Origin: Acanthococcus lagerstroemiae
Lineage: Eukaryota > Arthropoda > Insecta > Hemiptera > Eriococcidae
Assembly: GCA_031841125.1 (NCBI GenBank)
Contig: CM063109.1
Span: 22,911,321-22,975,320 of the forward strand
Direction: 5' to 3'
Length of the DNA stretch: 64,000 nt
Part shown: positions 33,645-44,610 of the stretch, piece by piece
Layout: each line of letters begins with the position of its first letter
Position numbering within the stretch: the first letter of the stretch is position 1
Notes under the pieces: generated by a model
Database searches by the model: none
Told to the model about the DNA's origin: nothing
The model's input: the letters and a program-made list of their open reading frames with translations, nothing else
Position numbers and translations under genes: made by a program

Positions 33645-33905
33645 GTCCGTAGGCCACCACCTACTTCTCCTACCGTTGGGCATATGTCTCTGTCACCATC
33701 TTCCAAGCCTTTCTGTCTGCTTCCAATAAGGCTTCAGAAATTTTAGGATCTCATTTAACCAGCGCGTAGCCGGTTAACCTTTGCCATTACTATGGTCCAA
33801 TGGGGCCCAACGAGTGCATTGCTGGTTCCATTTCTCAAGGTTCCTTCTCGCCATATGACCAGCATATTTAAATTTTAGTTTTTAGGGTCTATTGCAATTG
33901 CTTTT
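33645..33905 (-). pseudogene. LINE ORF2 C-terminal fragment
   Basis: On the minus strand the frame reads KLKFKYAGHMARRNLEKW, then TRWAPLDHSNGKG, a stop in place of the expected Arg, and PATRWLNEIL. This matches the YAGH...GRPxxRW block of the LINEs at 22.8 and 27.4 kb. Only this C-terminal part remains. Its upstream end abuts the start of family H copy A near 33887. Confidence 0.78.
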
Positions 33906-34200
33906 TTTTCCTTCTTCTCTTCCCAATTCAGTCACAGTTCAGTTCAGTGGAGTGTCATTCCGGATGTGTTGATATCTGCACGGATTAGATTTACAGTTCA
34001 GTTCAATGGCGCTTCATTTTCGAGAAATCAATTGATTGAAAATAATAAAAGCAATAATAAGTAATTATTTCGATTTCATTAGGGTCGGCAACGAGCCTCT
34101 TGCAATTTATTACTTTACTAGCAGCGCACCACATATCTCTATTCTATATATTTAAAATTTTAAAAAAATGAAAATTACAAAAATTTATGAAGTTATCACA

Positions 34201-35363
34201 TTACAGGACCTCCTTCCACACCACATTAGCAGTTTTATAGCTTCCAGGTTGTACTTGGATTTTTAAATTATGAAACGAAGTTGTCCGCGACGGAACTACG
34301 TATAATTGTCCATGACTGAAGACATACTCGAGTAGATATATCCCAACCGTCTACAGCGTCTGTCCCTGGGCCTTGTTGATCGTCATACAAAAGACTAACT
34401 TTATTGGAAATTGTCTCCTTTTGAATGAAAAAGGCAAGGTGGAATCCGCTGGCGACAGGTCCACTCTTGGGAGTAATATCCTTCGACCGCACTCCACCAC
34501 AGTTATTATCTTCAGATCCAGTGCATTCGTGTACATGTTTCTCACAATTTGTCGTGTCCCATTCAGCAGTCCAAGTGCCACATTGACACTACGTAGCAAC
34601 ATAACAATCGCACCAACTTTCAAGTGTAATTTATTTGGTGGTAGACCCGTCAACTCCAGACTATCCAGAAATTCAACGGGGAACTGCAAGATTTCACTGT
34701 CATTATCACTGATCAGTCTATTCACGGTTGTGTAGGTTTTGGCTTCTCCAGGAATCAAGTCCAAAATCCTGTCGTTGATCTTCTGACAATGATCATTCTT
34801 TGGTGCTAGAATTGCAACATTAGAAAATTTCAGGACATCCTCTGGAGTGTCGAACTTTTCACCACAGATATCTCTTATAATGTCCCGAGAAATTATGCTT
34901 GCAGGTAATTCTATAATGCCCCAATTTTCAGAGCCAGAATGAGGGAAAGTACTATTACCAATCTGCAGCAAGAATTCTGAGAACTAGTTTTCTCTTGCTT
35001 CCGCTCGCATGTTCTGGGTTAGTCTCAACGTCTTGAATATAGGCCATAAAGGAGAAAACTTGATGGAATTAGCAATTGTAGCAGCTCTTGAACCACGTGG
35101 AACTACTGACAGAACCTGCCTAAAATCTCCACCTAAAACTACAATCTTGCCGCCAAACAGCACGTCATTTCCCATCACGTCCTTCAATAGTCTGTTTACA
35201 CACATCAGAGCGTACATGTTTGCCATTGGAGCTTCATCACAAATGATGATTCTTGCATCCTTGATACTATTGGCTTCTCTGCTGTTGACTCTCAAATCAG
35301 ATATTGAATGTTTGTGCAGATTCAGAGGTAATTTAAAACGACTGTGAACAGTATTTTATTTGG
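34201..35363 (-). pseudogene. Helitron PIF1-like helicase, C-terminal half
   Basis: A single minus-strand frame of about 385 codons interrupted by only two in-frame TAG stops (34984-34986 and 34348-34350). Motifs in order: NTVHSRFKLPL, IIICDEAPM (Walker B/motif II), GGKIVVLGGDFRQ (motif III), LTQNMRAEAREN, VAILAPKND, LPPNKLHLKVGAIVMLLRSV, LNGTRQIV, CMTINKAQGQTL (motif V), FSHGQLYVVPSR and the terminal TANVVWKEVL before a stop at 34201-34203. These proteins unwind DNA during rolling-circle transposition. Walker A and the N-terminal Rep nuclease are missing. Upstream the frame is cut by a 25-base direct-repeat-flanked insertion at 35369-35567. The few stops suggest fairly recent inactivation. 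Confidence 0.9.
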
Positions 35364-35368
35364 GCATG

Positions 35369-35567
35369 GAACGGATTTGAGTGATCAAAAAAGCATATGA
35401 AAGAGGTTGCTTCACTGAGTGTTCTTAGACTAAGACGAACTTTGTAGATCAAGTAGTTCGTGAGTAATGGACAAGTGAGTGGAAGAAATGCGTGTGAGTA
35501 GTGAGGTTGAGTTGGTTGATACCTCATACCTCTCCTCAGACTGAACGGATTTGAGTGATCAAAAAAG
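35369..35567. repeat. 25-base direct repeats bracketing a 149-base insert
   Basis: GAACGGATTTGAGTGATCAA plus AAAAG occurs identically at 35369-35393 and 35543-35567. The 149 bases between have no recognised family. The arrangement looks like a long target duplication or a local duplication event, just upstream of the helicase frame. Confidence 0.7.
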
Positions 35568-35962
35568 ATTCGTAGTGTTTTAAGACCTTAACCAGCATTA
35601 TGCGATAATTAGGGCCTGAGATATAGGTGTTGAACTTTATACAAAACCGTTTTTCAAACATACTTTAAATATATAAGATTTTTCCTCTTGTTTTTTTCCC
35701 CTTCTACAGTAGTGCCATTGATCTTGATCTTACTGCGGTTGCTCGGTTCTACTACTACGTTCTCGTTTTACATAATAACATAATGCGTTATCATATCAAT
35801 TCAAATTATTTCGATTTTATAAGATTTTATTCTTCTCCAGTTATTTGCACTGTTATTATTGAAAATTGCAGTACTGTTTCCGTTGGAAAAGATTTTGAAA
35901 ATTGAGGAAAACCCTTCACTTGATTTAGAAGAGGTAAGTTAAGCTGGTTGCTCATGTATAGA

Positions 35963-36734
35963 GGTTATTCTTCGAAAATGTTGATATTTCAGTCACCAGC
36001 AGTTATCTCACAAGCTACGGCATAGCTGTCCCTCGACCGACATTATTATTTTTTTCTAAATTTTCACGCTGTATATTATTAGAACAAACTGACAACGTAG
36101 TGCTACTTTAAATGAATGAAGGAATCACAAGGTAACATTGAAACCGAATCTTCACAGGTGGGGGGTCAGTATGGCCAGCTTTGAAAATTGTCCCTCGATT
36201 TTTAGTCCATCGGCATGGCTCTTTTTCAAGCAATCACAGAACAGGCATTTCAATATTTTTTCGTCGCAGTTAGTTGTTAAGTTGTACATTCTTATCAGAG
36301 CAATACGGTCAGCATACCAATCCCGGTTCTTTTGTAACGAGACTCGTGCATTCGCATATTATTGTCTAAAATTAAGAGTTACAAAAAAAAAGTGTCCTTC
36401 GGCATGGTCATCTTTATGCAACAAGACGGTCATCATCCAAAAATAATTGCGTCTAATTAATGGGTTAGTATGCCTTTATCAACTCTCCATATAATTTTTT
36501 GTTTTGGAATCTACTAATCGACGGCAGAACACTTTTTGTTCGCTATTGTCTTTCAGCATGGACTTTTTCATGTGTCCTTCGGCATGGCATGCTATGCCAA
36601 AATACAGAATCCCCCCTGTCGGCTTAATCTTACCGATATGTTATACAGAACGCCTCTTAACGACTCCCATCAAAAAAAGTTCAAATATCCAGAAAAAACA
36701 TACCTGAAATATCAACATTTTTGAAGAATGACCC
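35963..36734. mobile_element. 772-base TIR element with TSD ATAGA
   Basis: The left end GGTTATTCTTCGAAAATGTT pairs with the right end, which in reverse reads GGGTCATTCTTCAAAAATGT. The inverted repeat continues through TGATATTTCAG. ATAGA flanks both sides (35958-35962 and 36735-36739). Removing it restores continuity with copy B (CATGTATAGAATGG against AATGTATGAAATGG), which confirms the insertion. The interior has repeats of TTCGGCATGG and no transposase motif. Superfamily unknown. Confidence 0.78.
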
Positions 36735-37115
36735 ATAGAATGGATTCTCAGTTTGGTAAGTGTACAGTTCATTTGAATCGAGCTAAATAGAACATGTTCA
36801 GTAGGAAATTCGTCTCATCGGCAGGACATTCTTTTGGCAGTAGTGATGTTGCATATATTTAGCTCAATTCGAGTGTATATATGATATATTATAGGATTTT
36901 CTTGCCTTCTCAGTGAATTCTGTAACCAATGATGTGTGTGAATTGTTCATAAATTCTGATCAAATCCGGATTAAATGAAACATGTTCCTAGATGTCTATT
37001 TCTGTAGTGCTCTTTATCAACAAATGTTTCAAGGAATGATAGGAATAATGGTGTCTCATAAATATGATGAAAGGATTAATGCCCAGTTTTCGTATTCCGT
37101 TTTAGGTTTCGAAGG

Positions 37116-40009
37116 ATGAAGTCTTAACATTGTACCTGAGAACAAAACAACGGCGTTCCTCCCTGTGGTGTTTGTGGGAATATGCGATGTAGTAACAGTA
37201 ACAGGCTCAGGATATGTAACTGTAATTATATAATAGTAGCAGAACGATGTATCGTGAAATCAGCATCGTAGCATCCTCTACTCACTCCTATATCCTCTCG
37301 TTTCACCAAAAGAGGAGAGTAGGTTGCCATTTTTCCGTTTTTGAAGGGACTCTCTTTTCTTTTCTTTCTCGCTGATTCCCATCACGTCGTACTCAATCTT
37401 CTTTAAGGCATTCTCTCAGTCCAAAAGTCTTTCTTCGCCGACTAAGCCTTAACAGTAGAAAAAGAGAGCGTCTAAATACCAACTATTGTTTTTATCAGTC
37501 TTTTTAGGGGGTAGAGTGACAGATTTCTGTGGACAATATGCCCACGGTGTCCAATAACCGGGTAGGGGTATTTTTGTTTTCCTCGTTATTTGTCGACGCG
37601 TGGAATCACCCACATAGGAGATTATGTGAGACCGTTTGTTTCACGGAGAATTTTATCTGGGGTCAGAACTTGCGGTACCTCACCCCTCGCTTTCATTCTG
37701 CTCAGTCCCAGCGAATCCTCGCTAGGGATATAAAGGCAGGTGGGGAGCTTGTAGCCAAGCCAGTAACATAGGCGAATATTCACTCCACGTGTTAATTAGC
37801 TAGCCGGTGGATTGAAGAGAGGAGCAGGCACCGCAGAGGGGCCATAAGAACACCTGATTAATCGAAAACAATCGATCGATTAATCGATAATGTGTCAAAG
37901 CACTCAAAAAATTAGTTTTTCTAACGCGTTTTAGCGGCGATCGAATTTTTCTTTCTTTTCTCCAACATGACAGCTCTAATTTTCCGCAACCGTGACTCTT
38001 TTTCCATCGCATTGCAGGTAAATAATTGAAATCGTGTTTGAAAATGTACATTATGTATAGATGTGGAATCGGGTAGCGTCGCTGCTTCGTCAAGAAGTTC
38101 GAAGTAACGCGAGTAGTAGCGTGAAGCCCGACGACAAAATTAAAACGCTCGGATACGTGCACAAACGATGTATTTTGCACTCTACCGTTTGAATATACTG
38201 TGCACAGAGAGCAAACGAGAAGTGTAATTTGGCGCCGACGATGCACGTGTACCCCGGATCCGTTTAATAAAAGAGCAGGCGGGTTAAACGAAAAGCTGAA
38301 TAACAAAATTTTACAAGAGTACTTGTGTCGGAAAATTCGCGCACAGGATTTGGTTACAGTTGTTGGCTATCGTCACCGCAACTTGCCCCGCCGTTCGCTC
38401 GCTCAGTTCAGAGAGACGTGAACACGAGATATACACGCTCTTGTATTACGCAGCAGGTAACGACCGACATTTCTCAAATTTCGTTACGTATATCGATCGA
38501 AAAGTCGAACAAGTTGCCGGCCATATTTGTACCGACAATCGAGGCTATTCAGAAGGGTGTAGGCACCCTAAACCGTACTGAGATCGACACATTTTCAGTA
38601 TCGATCTCCTCAGAAATGGTTCGCATTTTCACTCGGAAATTAAGAACGAATGTAGAAGACGAGACCGACCTTCACAACGCTGAAATTCTCTCGTGTATCC
38701 GAACACAGAAGTTACACTTCGTTGAGCGGTCAACCCATCGACCGATTGCATCTCAACTAGATTGATCAGAAGGACGCGGGGCTTGGGAAAATGTAGACGA
38801 ATCCCGCGGCACACACGCCAGAAATGACAAAATCATTTTACGAGGGGCAGAAGCACCATCGTATTCGAAGTTCTATCATAGAAAATGTACTTCAGTTCTT
38901 GGCTGTTTGTGAATCAGTCGTAGGATTTTATCATTCAAATTAAGGCTCATTTTACGTACATTTGCAGAGATAATGCACCACGACCTTTGTTTTCAGGGAC
39001 ATACACACAGAGCCGACAAAACGTTCGAAATGTAGCATCAGCGCCTACCGGCAAACACAACGAAAAGCTTCGTACACGCGATCAACAGGTTTTGCATACT
39101 CCCGAAAACAAGGAATAGTAGTTAGCCATTATACGCGGCCTAAAAGATTGAGCGTTGCATACTGGCAAAAATAGCAGAAGACATCAGAAAAAATACAGAA
39201 AGATTTTTCATACTAGACCTTCCAAAATACTGGGGTCCCAGTAAATCTAAAGACCAAAAGTATAATCAGCATCAACCGTGATACTCCAGTTTGAAAAGAC
39301 AGCGTCATTGTCGTCGCTTTCGAAATCTAATTCTCAAAATGAAAAAACTAGAACCCCACCTAGCACCTCGCTTAATAAAAGTGCATCTAAAAGAGACTTC
39401 ACAACCCAGCCACCTCCTGAGACTTGCTCCGCCCGGGTCGAACTTCCTCGGCAACTCGCTCGTTATACACTTCAGTTATTTCATTCTGGAATCCCACGCA
39501 AGATGTCGGATTTGAAACTCTCCGTTTATACTTGTTGAAGGAATACAATCAGATAATGTTATCCACGTAGGCAGTGCTATCGTAATGAGTGAGGTGGTAC
39601 CGAGTACCCCCCCCCCCCACCCACACACACACCAACAAAATTATAACTGAGAAAACTGAAAACCATACCACCCTTACTCAGCAACAAAAGAATACCTGAG
39701 AAAAAATTAAAACCCATTTTCATCGAGCTGATAAAAAGGCATCTTAAAAGATTTAAGAGATGAAATACGCCAGATTTTTGGGAGAAAATTTGTACTATTT
39801 TTCACTAGTTAACTACCCATTTAAGACACAAAAGGAACTCATTTTTTCTCTTTCCTTCTCTTTTTTCTTTTGTCTATCGACTCAAAATTAATAAAATCCT
39901 CTACACAAAACCTTCAGACTCCATTGCACCTCGGCGACTGGGGAGACAAAAGTCGAGTCCAAGTTCAGGTCTAATCGGAACTTTACACAAACCTGATCAA
40001 CATGCGGAT
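37116..40009. other. unassigned region
   Basis: No domain was recognised. The stretch 38200-38800 has several overlapping open frames and raised GC. A 12-base C run followed by CA repeats lies at 39607-39632. A Ser/Thr/Pro-rich open frame at 39278-39538 has no family signal. Confidence 0.35.
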
Positions 40010-40033
40010 TTTCACTAATATGTTGATCAGAAC
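40010..40033. other. short hairpin TGATCAACAT...ATGTTGATCA
   Basis: A perfect inverted repeat with a 10-base stem (CTGATCAACAT / ATGTTGATCAG, 39996-40032 including flanks) and a loop of about 15 bases. Function unknown. Confidence 0.5.
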
Positions 40034-40595
40034 CCCCACTTCCCACGTCACCACTCGTATTTACCACCAGTATGGATGCTGACTAAGGTCGATGGTCGCC
40101 TGGATCCCGGGCTACCAAATCACTACCTAAAATGATTTACACCAAAAATTGAAAGCTCCGAGGTAACAGTACTGTTTCAGCCGAACAATCGAATTGAAGA
40201 AAGGATCTTAGATCAGAAGTCTCATGAAGATTCTGATCGTTAACTCCGTTATCTCAGATCTCGACTGCTGATTCTGTTTTCTTTAAAGAAAGTGGGAGTA
40301 AAGACGATAATTTGCCAACCAAGACACGTAGAGAAATACCAGGGACGAAAAAAGCTGTATGTTGACCCCGGATTCAGAATCCTAGCTTCCGGCTCCGGTC
40401 TCTCTTCCATTCACATAAAGAAAAAAGGGACACCAAAACTTACGTATCAACACTGTGATTGGATTTTCCAAAACTGGGCTGACAAACTTGTTTCAAGGTT
40501 ATGCAGGGTTGCCACTTTTTTCAGGAATGATTTTTTATGACTTTTCTAGGTTTTCTAGAAAATGGCAACCTTGCATATTATGTGAAGACCTTTCA

Positions 40596-40747
40596 AGATC
40601 CCTGGTTTGGTTTCTTTCGAGAGCCGAGCGGATGGGACGAATGCAACAAACGCTGGGGAAGAGAATAAGTGGCTAAAGAGGAGAAGGTCGAAATATTAGT
40701 ACACAGAGAAACCTTTTTCATTTCGAATTCCGATTTTGCCACTCCGG
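40596..40747 (+). repeat. about 152-base direct repeat, left copy, flanking LINE fragment
   Basis: It starts AGATCCCTGGTTTGGTTTCT and ends GATTTTGCCACTCCGG. The partner at 42533-42685 has the same start and ends GATTTTGCCACTCCTG, with about a dozen differences. The LINE fragment begins directly after this copy. Confidence 0.82.
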
Positions 40748-41745
40748 AAAAACTTTTCTCAGTGATAAAAGATATTTACAGCGACTTGAAGGTAAGAATA
40801 GTTACGGAACGACCAGGACGGAACTCCACTGTAAACCAGGGGGACGGGGTGAAGCAGGGTGACCCCTTATCTCCCATTATGTTCAGCGCGGCTCTGGAGG
40901 AAGTTATTAGAAAAATGGACTGGGAAACGGAAGGGAGTGCTCGTAAATGGACGGAGGTCGAGCAACTTGAGATTCGTCGAAGATATTGCCCTGGTAGCGG
41001 GCTCCGAGGACGAGCTGAAGGATACGCTGAAAGAACTGAGTGAAAGGGGAGAGGAAGCGGGCCTGAAAATCAATACAGAAAAAACAAAAATTTTGTCGAA
41101 CAAAAGTTGGGATCCAGTGGCTATATAAGGGAAAAATAGAGCGTGTGGAAGAAATTAAATACTTAAAGCAAACGATAACATTTAATAAAACAAAAAATTT
41201 AGAATTGGGTATAAGAATAGCAAACTCGTGGAAAAATTTTAGTCTTTGAAAAAGAATATTCAAAAGGAACTTTTCATTTAAAAAAAAAGAAATAAAAAGA
41301 AGACAAATTTCTAACAGTTGCGTCTTCCCCGCCCTGTCATATGGTGTTGTCAGACCTGGCCGCTCACTAAAATTGAAGAGAGAAAAAATCGTCATTAATC
41401 AAAACAGTTTGGATAGGGCAATCCTTGGGATAAAAAGGAAAGACAAGATTAATTTATCTAAAATTAAAAAGAAGTTAAAACACGACATCAACTTCCTCCA
41501 TGTTATGAGGAGGCTGAAATGGGACTGGGCTGGATACGTGGCGAGAATGGACAAAAACAAGTGGGCAAAAAAACCTCCGACTGGTTTTTGAAAGCGGGGA
41601 GGAAAGAAGGGAAACAAAGAACCAGATGGAGGGACGAGTTTGGTAGAATGCTCCAGCACAGACAATATCACAGAATTGCGCAAAACAGGGGGGGGGGGGT
41701 CGGGAGCGTCAGAGAGAGGCCTTTGCCCAACGGAGGGCAACTTAA
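40748..41745 (+). pseudogene. LINE ORF2 RT/C-terminal relic, multiply frameshifted
   Basis: Recognisable pieces in shifting frames: DIYSDLKVRIVTERPG, GVKQGDPLSPIMFS (motif B), NLRFVEDIALVA (motif C, where the usual ADD is VED), KINTEKTKIL, VEEIKYLKQTITF, a decayed YEEA/RRLKWDWAGYVARM block and GKQRTRWRDEFGR. At least four frame changes, plus the altered motif C, make it inactive. A 12-base G run lies at 41688-41699. Confidence 0.82.
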
Positions 41746-41877
41746 CCTATTCTATATATCATTTTATTTTATTTATTCAAGGTCCCCTCAACAGCCATTG
41801 GCCAATTATAGTGGAGACCGTTCTTTTAATTATTATTACAACTGTGAATAAGAGGAAAATAAAACAAAATAAATGGT

Positions 41878-42025
41878 GTGGTGGGACGTATGGCGATGCA
41901 CGCATGCCAAAATGGCCCCTATAGACACCGCACCTCCAGCACCGGGAACAACCCTTTCAGGCATCGCATCAGGGCCGAGGGGGAACGCTTTGGGGCCGGG
42001 CCCGAGCCCGCATTTCTCCTGAAAA
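41878..42025 (+). repeat. LINE 3'-region family block (copies at 25988, 27785, 49254)
   Basis: TATGGCGATGCACGCATGCC, then a GGCCCC...GACACC segment, CCGGGAA, a GCTTT...GG segment and ATTTCTCCTG, in the same order as at 25988-26125. Here it lies downstream of LINE coding sequence in sense orientation, so it is probably part of that LINE family's 3' untranslated region. Confidence 0.65.
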
Positions 42026-42532
42026 CAAAATGAAACAAAACACAAAAAGGAACAAAAGATAGGGGAAAAAATTGGTACAGGTGCATCAGCCCCCCCCCCA
42101 GGGACCCTCGAAACGCCGCTTAAACGTTGACCTGTCAGTATCAAATATGTCAACCTCTGCGCATAATCCAAGGAATTTTTCAGTAATTCAAATCATGGAT
42201 ATCAACGTACTGGAAGAATTATCTTTTGCCTAAAATTAATTTTTGGAACCCCAAAGTTGATTTTTCCGAACAATTTTTCATCCTGAATATTTCCATGCAA
42301 TAAGATCACATACGAACATTACAGCTGCTATTCCCCTTCTTTTTTCTAGAGCGTTAAGTTCATAGATAATATTTCTTCTTGCGATAATTTTTCTGGGTAA
42401 TACTCGAAGTCTTTCAAAGAGAGATATTTCAGAAATCTGGATTGTATTTTTTCAACTTTACTTATCAATTTTTTTGTACGTGGAAACTATAAGTTAAGTG
42501 GAAATAAAGGTCGTTTTGATTTGATTTGATTG

Positions 42533-42685
42533 AGATCCCTGGTTTGGTTTCTTTCGAGCACCGAGCGGATGGGACGAATGCAACAGACGTTGGGGAAGAG
42601 AATGAGAATCTAAAGGGGAGCCGGTCGAAATATTTAGTACACAGAGAGACCTTTTTCATTTCGAATTCCGATTTTGCCACTCCTG
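42533..42685 (+). repeat. direct repeat, right copy, flanking LINE fragment
   Basis: Right-hand partner of 40596-40747, beginning AGATCCCTGG directly after the TTGAT-type tail. Confidence 0.82.
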
Positions 42686-43225
42686 AACAACAGAGAATTC
42701 TGTCCTCTCTCTTGCGATTAGTTTATCTCTAGGAGTAATTTTACGGAATGAAAGAAGATAGCCAGCCCAAAGAATGTTCTTTCGGCCTCATTCAATCCAA
42801 TGGCATAGTGATTTTTTTCTATTCTCGAAATGAAAGTTTGACTCCTTAATGACGGCACCTTCGTAAGTCAGTTTCCACTTCCCTTCCACAACCGCACCAT
42901 AACGCAAATCTAAAGTTCCAGCTTCTAACTGGTCGCTTTGTCGACCTGATCTTACTCCGTTACTGTCCTCCAGATAGATTATCTGTTCCGATCTCGTGTA
43001 GCACGCTTTCCACTATTTGTGCTGAATGCTAGCCCGGACATACTTTTTTTGCTTCTTCACTTGAAGACTCACCTAATCTTCCACCAAGCTGGCAAACATA
43101 GCCGGACTTAACAAATATATAGGGTGGCCTAAGGCTCAGTAGTAAGTAAGAACCATTTAATGGTATCTTTATCTATTACGCACCAATTTATTCTGAAAAT
43201 GTTCCGCCAGAACACTGGATACCAT
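42686..43225. other. unassigned region
   Basis: Nothing recognised. The minus strand at 42840-43000 has an open-looking stretch without a family motif. Confidence 0.35.
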
Positions 43226-43402
43226 CAGTGGAGCCGAGAAGGGGGAGAACATTCCCTGGGCCCGAACTGCGCGCGCGCTTGCTCGCTCGCGCTCTCTCCT
43301 CCACCCCCGAAAGTATTTTATCTTGTATAACTATGAAGTAAAGGATTTGAGAGGCCGCTACAACAATTTACCCGGGGCCCGAAATGGCTCTCAGCACCGC
43401 TG
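43226..43402. mobile_element. 177-base hAT-like MITE with perfect 8-base TSD
   Basis: The left end is CAGTGGAGCCGAGA. The right end in reverse is CAGCGGTGCTGAGA. GATACCAT flanks both sides exactly (43218-43225 and 43403-43410), the length expected for hAT elements. The interior is GC-rich with CGCGCGC and GCTCGCTCGC. No coding capacity. Confidence 0.85.
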
Positions 43403-43654
43403 GATACCATTTCTCGCGTCGAAATAGTTAGGTGATGAAGCTGATTTCAGGAGAGCATTTGGTGGTACAGTCTTCCCTTGACCGTCAAAAATAAAACATT
43501 TGTAAAACATTCTCCAAAAAATTTAAAAAATCTTGCTCGCATCCCTCAAAAATTATTGTTTTCATCACTCGAAAGAGTCAACATCATAAAATCCACTCCA
43601 GAGCATTCAGGTACTGGGTCTGTCGAGTGGTAAGATTACTGGTTAGCCATATCC

Positions 43655-44610
43655 AGTAAATACGACACCTTTCTTCATCAATTAGATGTTAAGACAGCGT
43701 TCTTGAACGGAATACTTGATGAAGACGTGTTTATGAAAATTCCAGAAGGATTCCATAAAGAAAGAAAATGGAAAGGAAAGAGAGCTATAAAATTGCAAAG
43801 AGCACTGTACGGGTTAAAAACAAGTCCAAAAAGATGGAACGAAAAGTTTGATAAAGTTAGAAAAGGACTTAGTTGAACCTTGTGCATATTGTTGGAAACA
43901 GGGGGGGGGGGGAGATTTTGTAATACTAGTTTTACATGTCGATGATATCAAAGGAACTAGCGAGAAAAAAATAATATAAATAAAAAGGAACTCGGAAAGA
44001 ATTTTGAAATCACTGAAACAGATAAACCGTTAAAATTCTTGGGTTTGTAGGAAGAGATGTAAGTGAAGGAAGAGTAGCTCTTCATCAAACAGAGTTTACA
44101 AAAACATTAATAAAAAAGTACAAATTTGGTAAGGAAAGGGTTTTTCCAAAACCGATTGTGACTTCAGTATCATCAAATCGGTTATTGGAAAAGGAGGGAG
44201 GAAGGAGTGAATGAAAGGGTGATCGGGCATTGAAGTTATACAAATTTCTCTTATAGCGAAATTATTGGTAGCGTTCTCTACTTGGCAAATACGACACGAC
44301 CTAATATTGCATTAGCGGGAAATTATTTGAGCAGAAGGCAAGAAAATCCAGAGAAGAAAGGCCTGGGTTATAGTAAGGCGGGTCTTGGACTATCTGAAAG
44401 GAACTGTAAACATAGGTTTGAAGTATAGAGGGAAGGGAAAGTAAAATTAGTAGATTTGTCGATGCCAGCTTCGCATCAGACATAGATGACAGAAAATCTA
44501 CCTCAGGTTACTTGATTAAGTTCTGGGAAGATACTATTATCTGAAGCAAGGGTGTGTATCAACTTCGACGGCTGAAGCTGAGTGTTGTGCCAAAGCATCA
44601 AAAGGAAGTC
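43655..44610 (+). pseudogene. Ty1/copia pol relic (reverse transcriptase and RNase H)
   Basis: The copia-type reverse transcriptase signature is clear: FLHQLDVKTAFLNGILDEDV, MKIPEGFH, KLQRALYGLKTSPKRWNEKF, then VLHVDDIKGTSE (usually YVDDI) near 43930. The connection region shows DKPLKFLG, HQTEFTKTLIKKYKF and LANTTRPNIALAGNYLSR. RNase H shows DASFASDIDDRKSTSGYLI (44462-44518) and a shifted STAEAE block. Multiple frameshifts and a 12-base G run (43901-43912) break the frame. No LTR, gag, protease or integrase was recognised nearby. Confidence 0.88.

Larger units (their letters stand above)
34118..35690 (-). mobile_element. Helitron fragment inserted in family H copy A
   Basis: The paralogous copy B lacks this block, which holds a Helitron helicase C-terminus in minus orientation. 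On the minus strand the sequence downstream of the helicase ends GCGCTGCTAG followed by T at 34117. This fits the CTRR terminus of Helitrons inserted between A and T, although a strong terminal hairpin is not obvious. The TC start at the far side was not located, and the rep/nuclease domain is absent. Confidence 0.6.
33887..37115 (+). repeat. 'family H' repeat, copy A, with nested insertions
   Basis: Collinear blocks shared with copy B (60124-61525): TATTGCAATTGCT (33890 here) and ACAGTTCAGTTCA, CAGTTCAATGGCGC (34000), TTTCGATTTCATTAGGGTCG (34069), CATTGATCTTGATCTT (35717), GATTTAGAAGAGGTAAGT (35922), GATTCTCAGTTTGG-like (36743), TGTCTCATAAATA (37051) and TATTCCGTTTTAGGTTTCG (37093). A Helitron helicase (about 34118-35690, minus) and a TIR element (35963-36734) interrupt copy A and are absent from B. 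GT donor and AG acceptor motifs are conserved between copies. It is possibly the 5' region of a Helitron-like element. Confidence 0.7.
40748..42532 (+). mobile_element. 5'-truncated LINE between long direct repeats
   Basis: A 1.79 kb insertion between the direct repeats at 40596 and 42533. It opens inside the RT domain and runs through the C-terminal domain. A 3' region follows that contains the TATGGCGATGCACGCATGCC family block (41886) and ends in a (TTGAT)n-like tail at 42515-42530, immediately before the right repeat. Confidence 0.78.

Noticed and set aside
37719..37745. TATAAAGG as a TATA box/promoter
   Set aside because: A single short motif without downstream coding sequence or transcript evidence.
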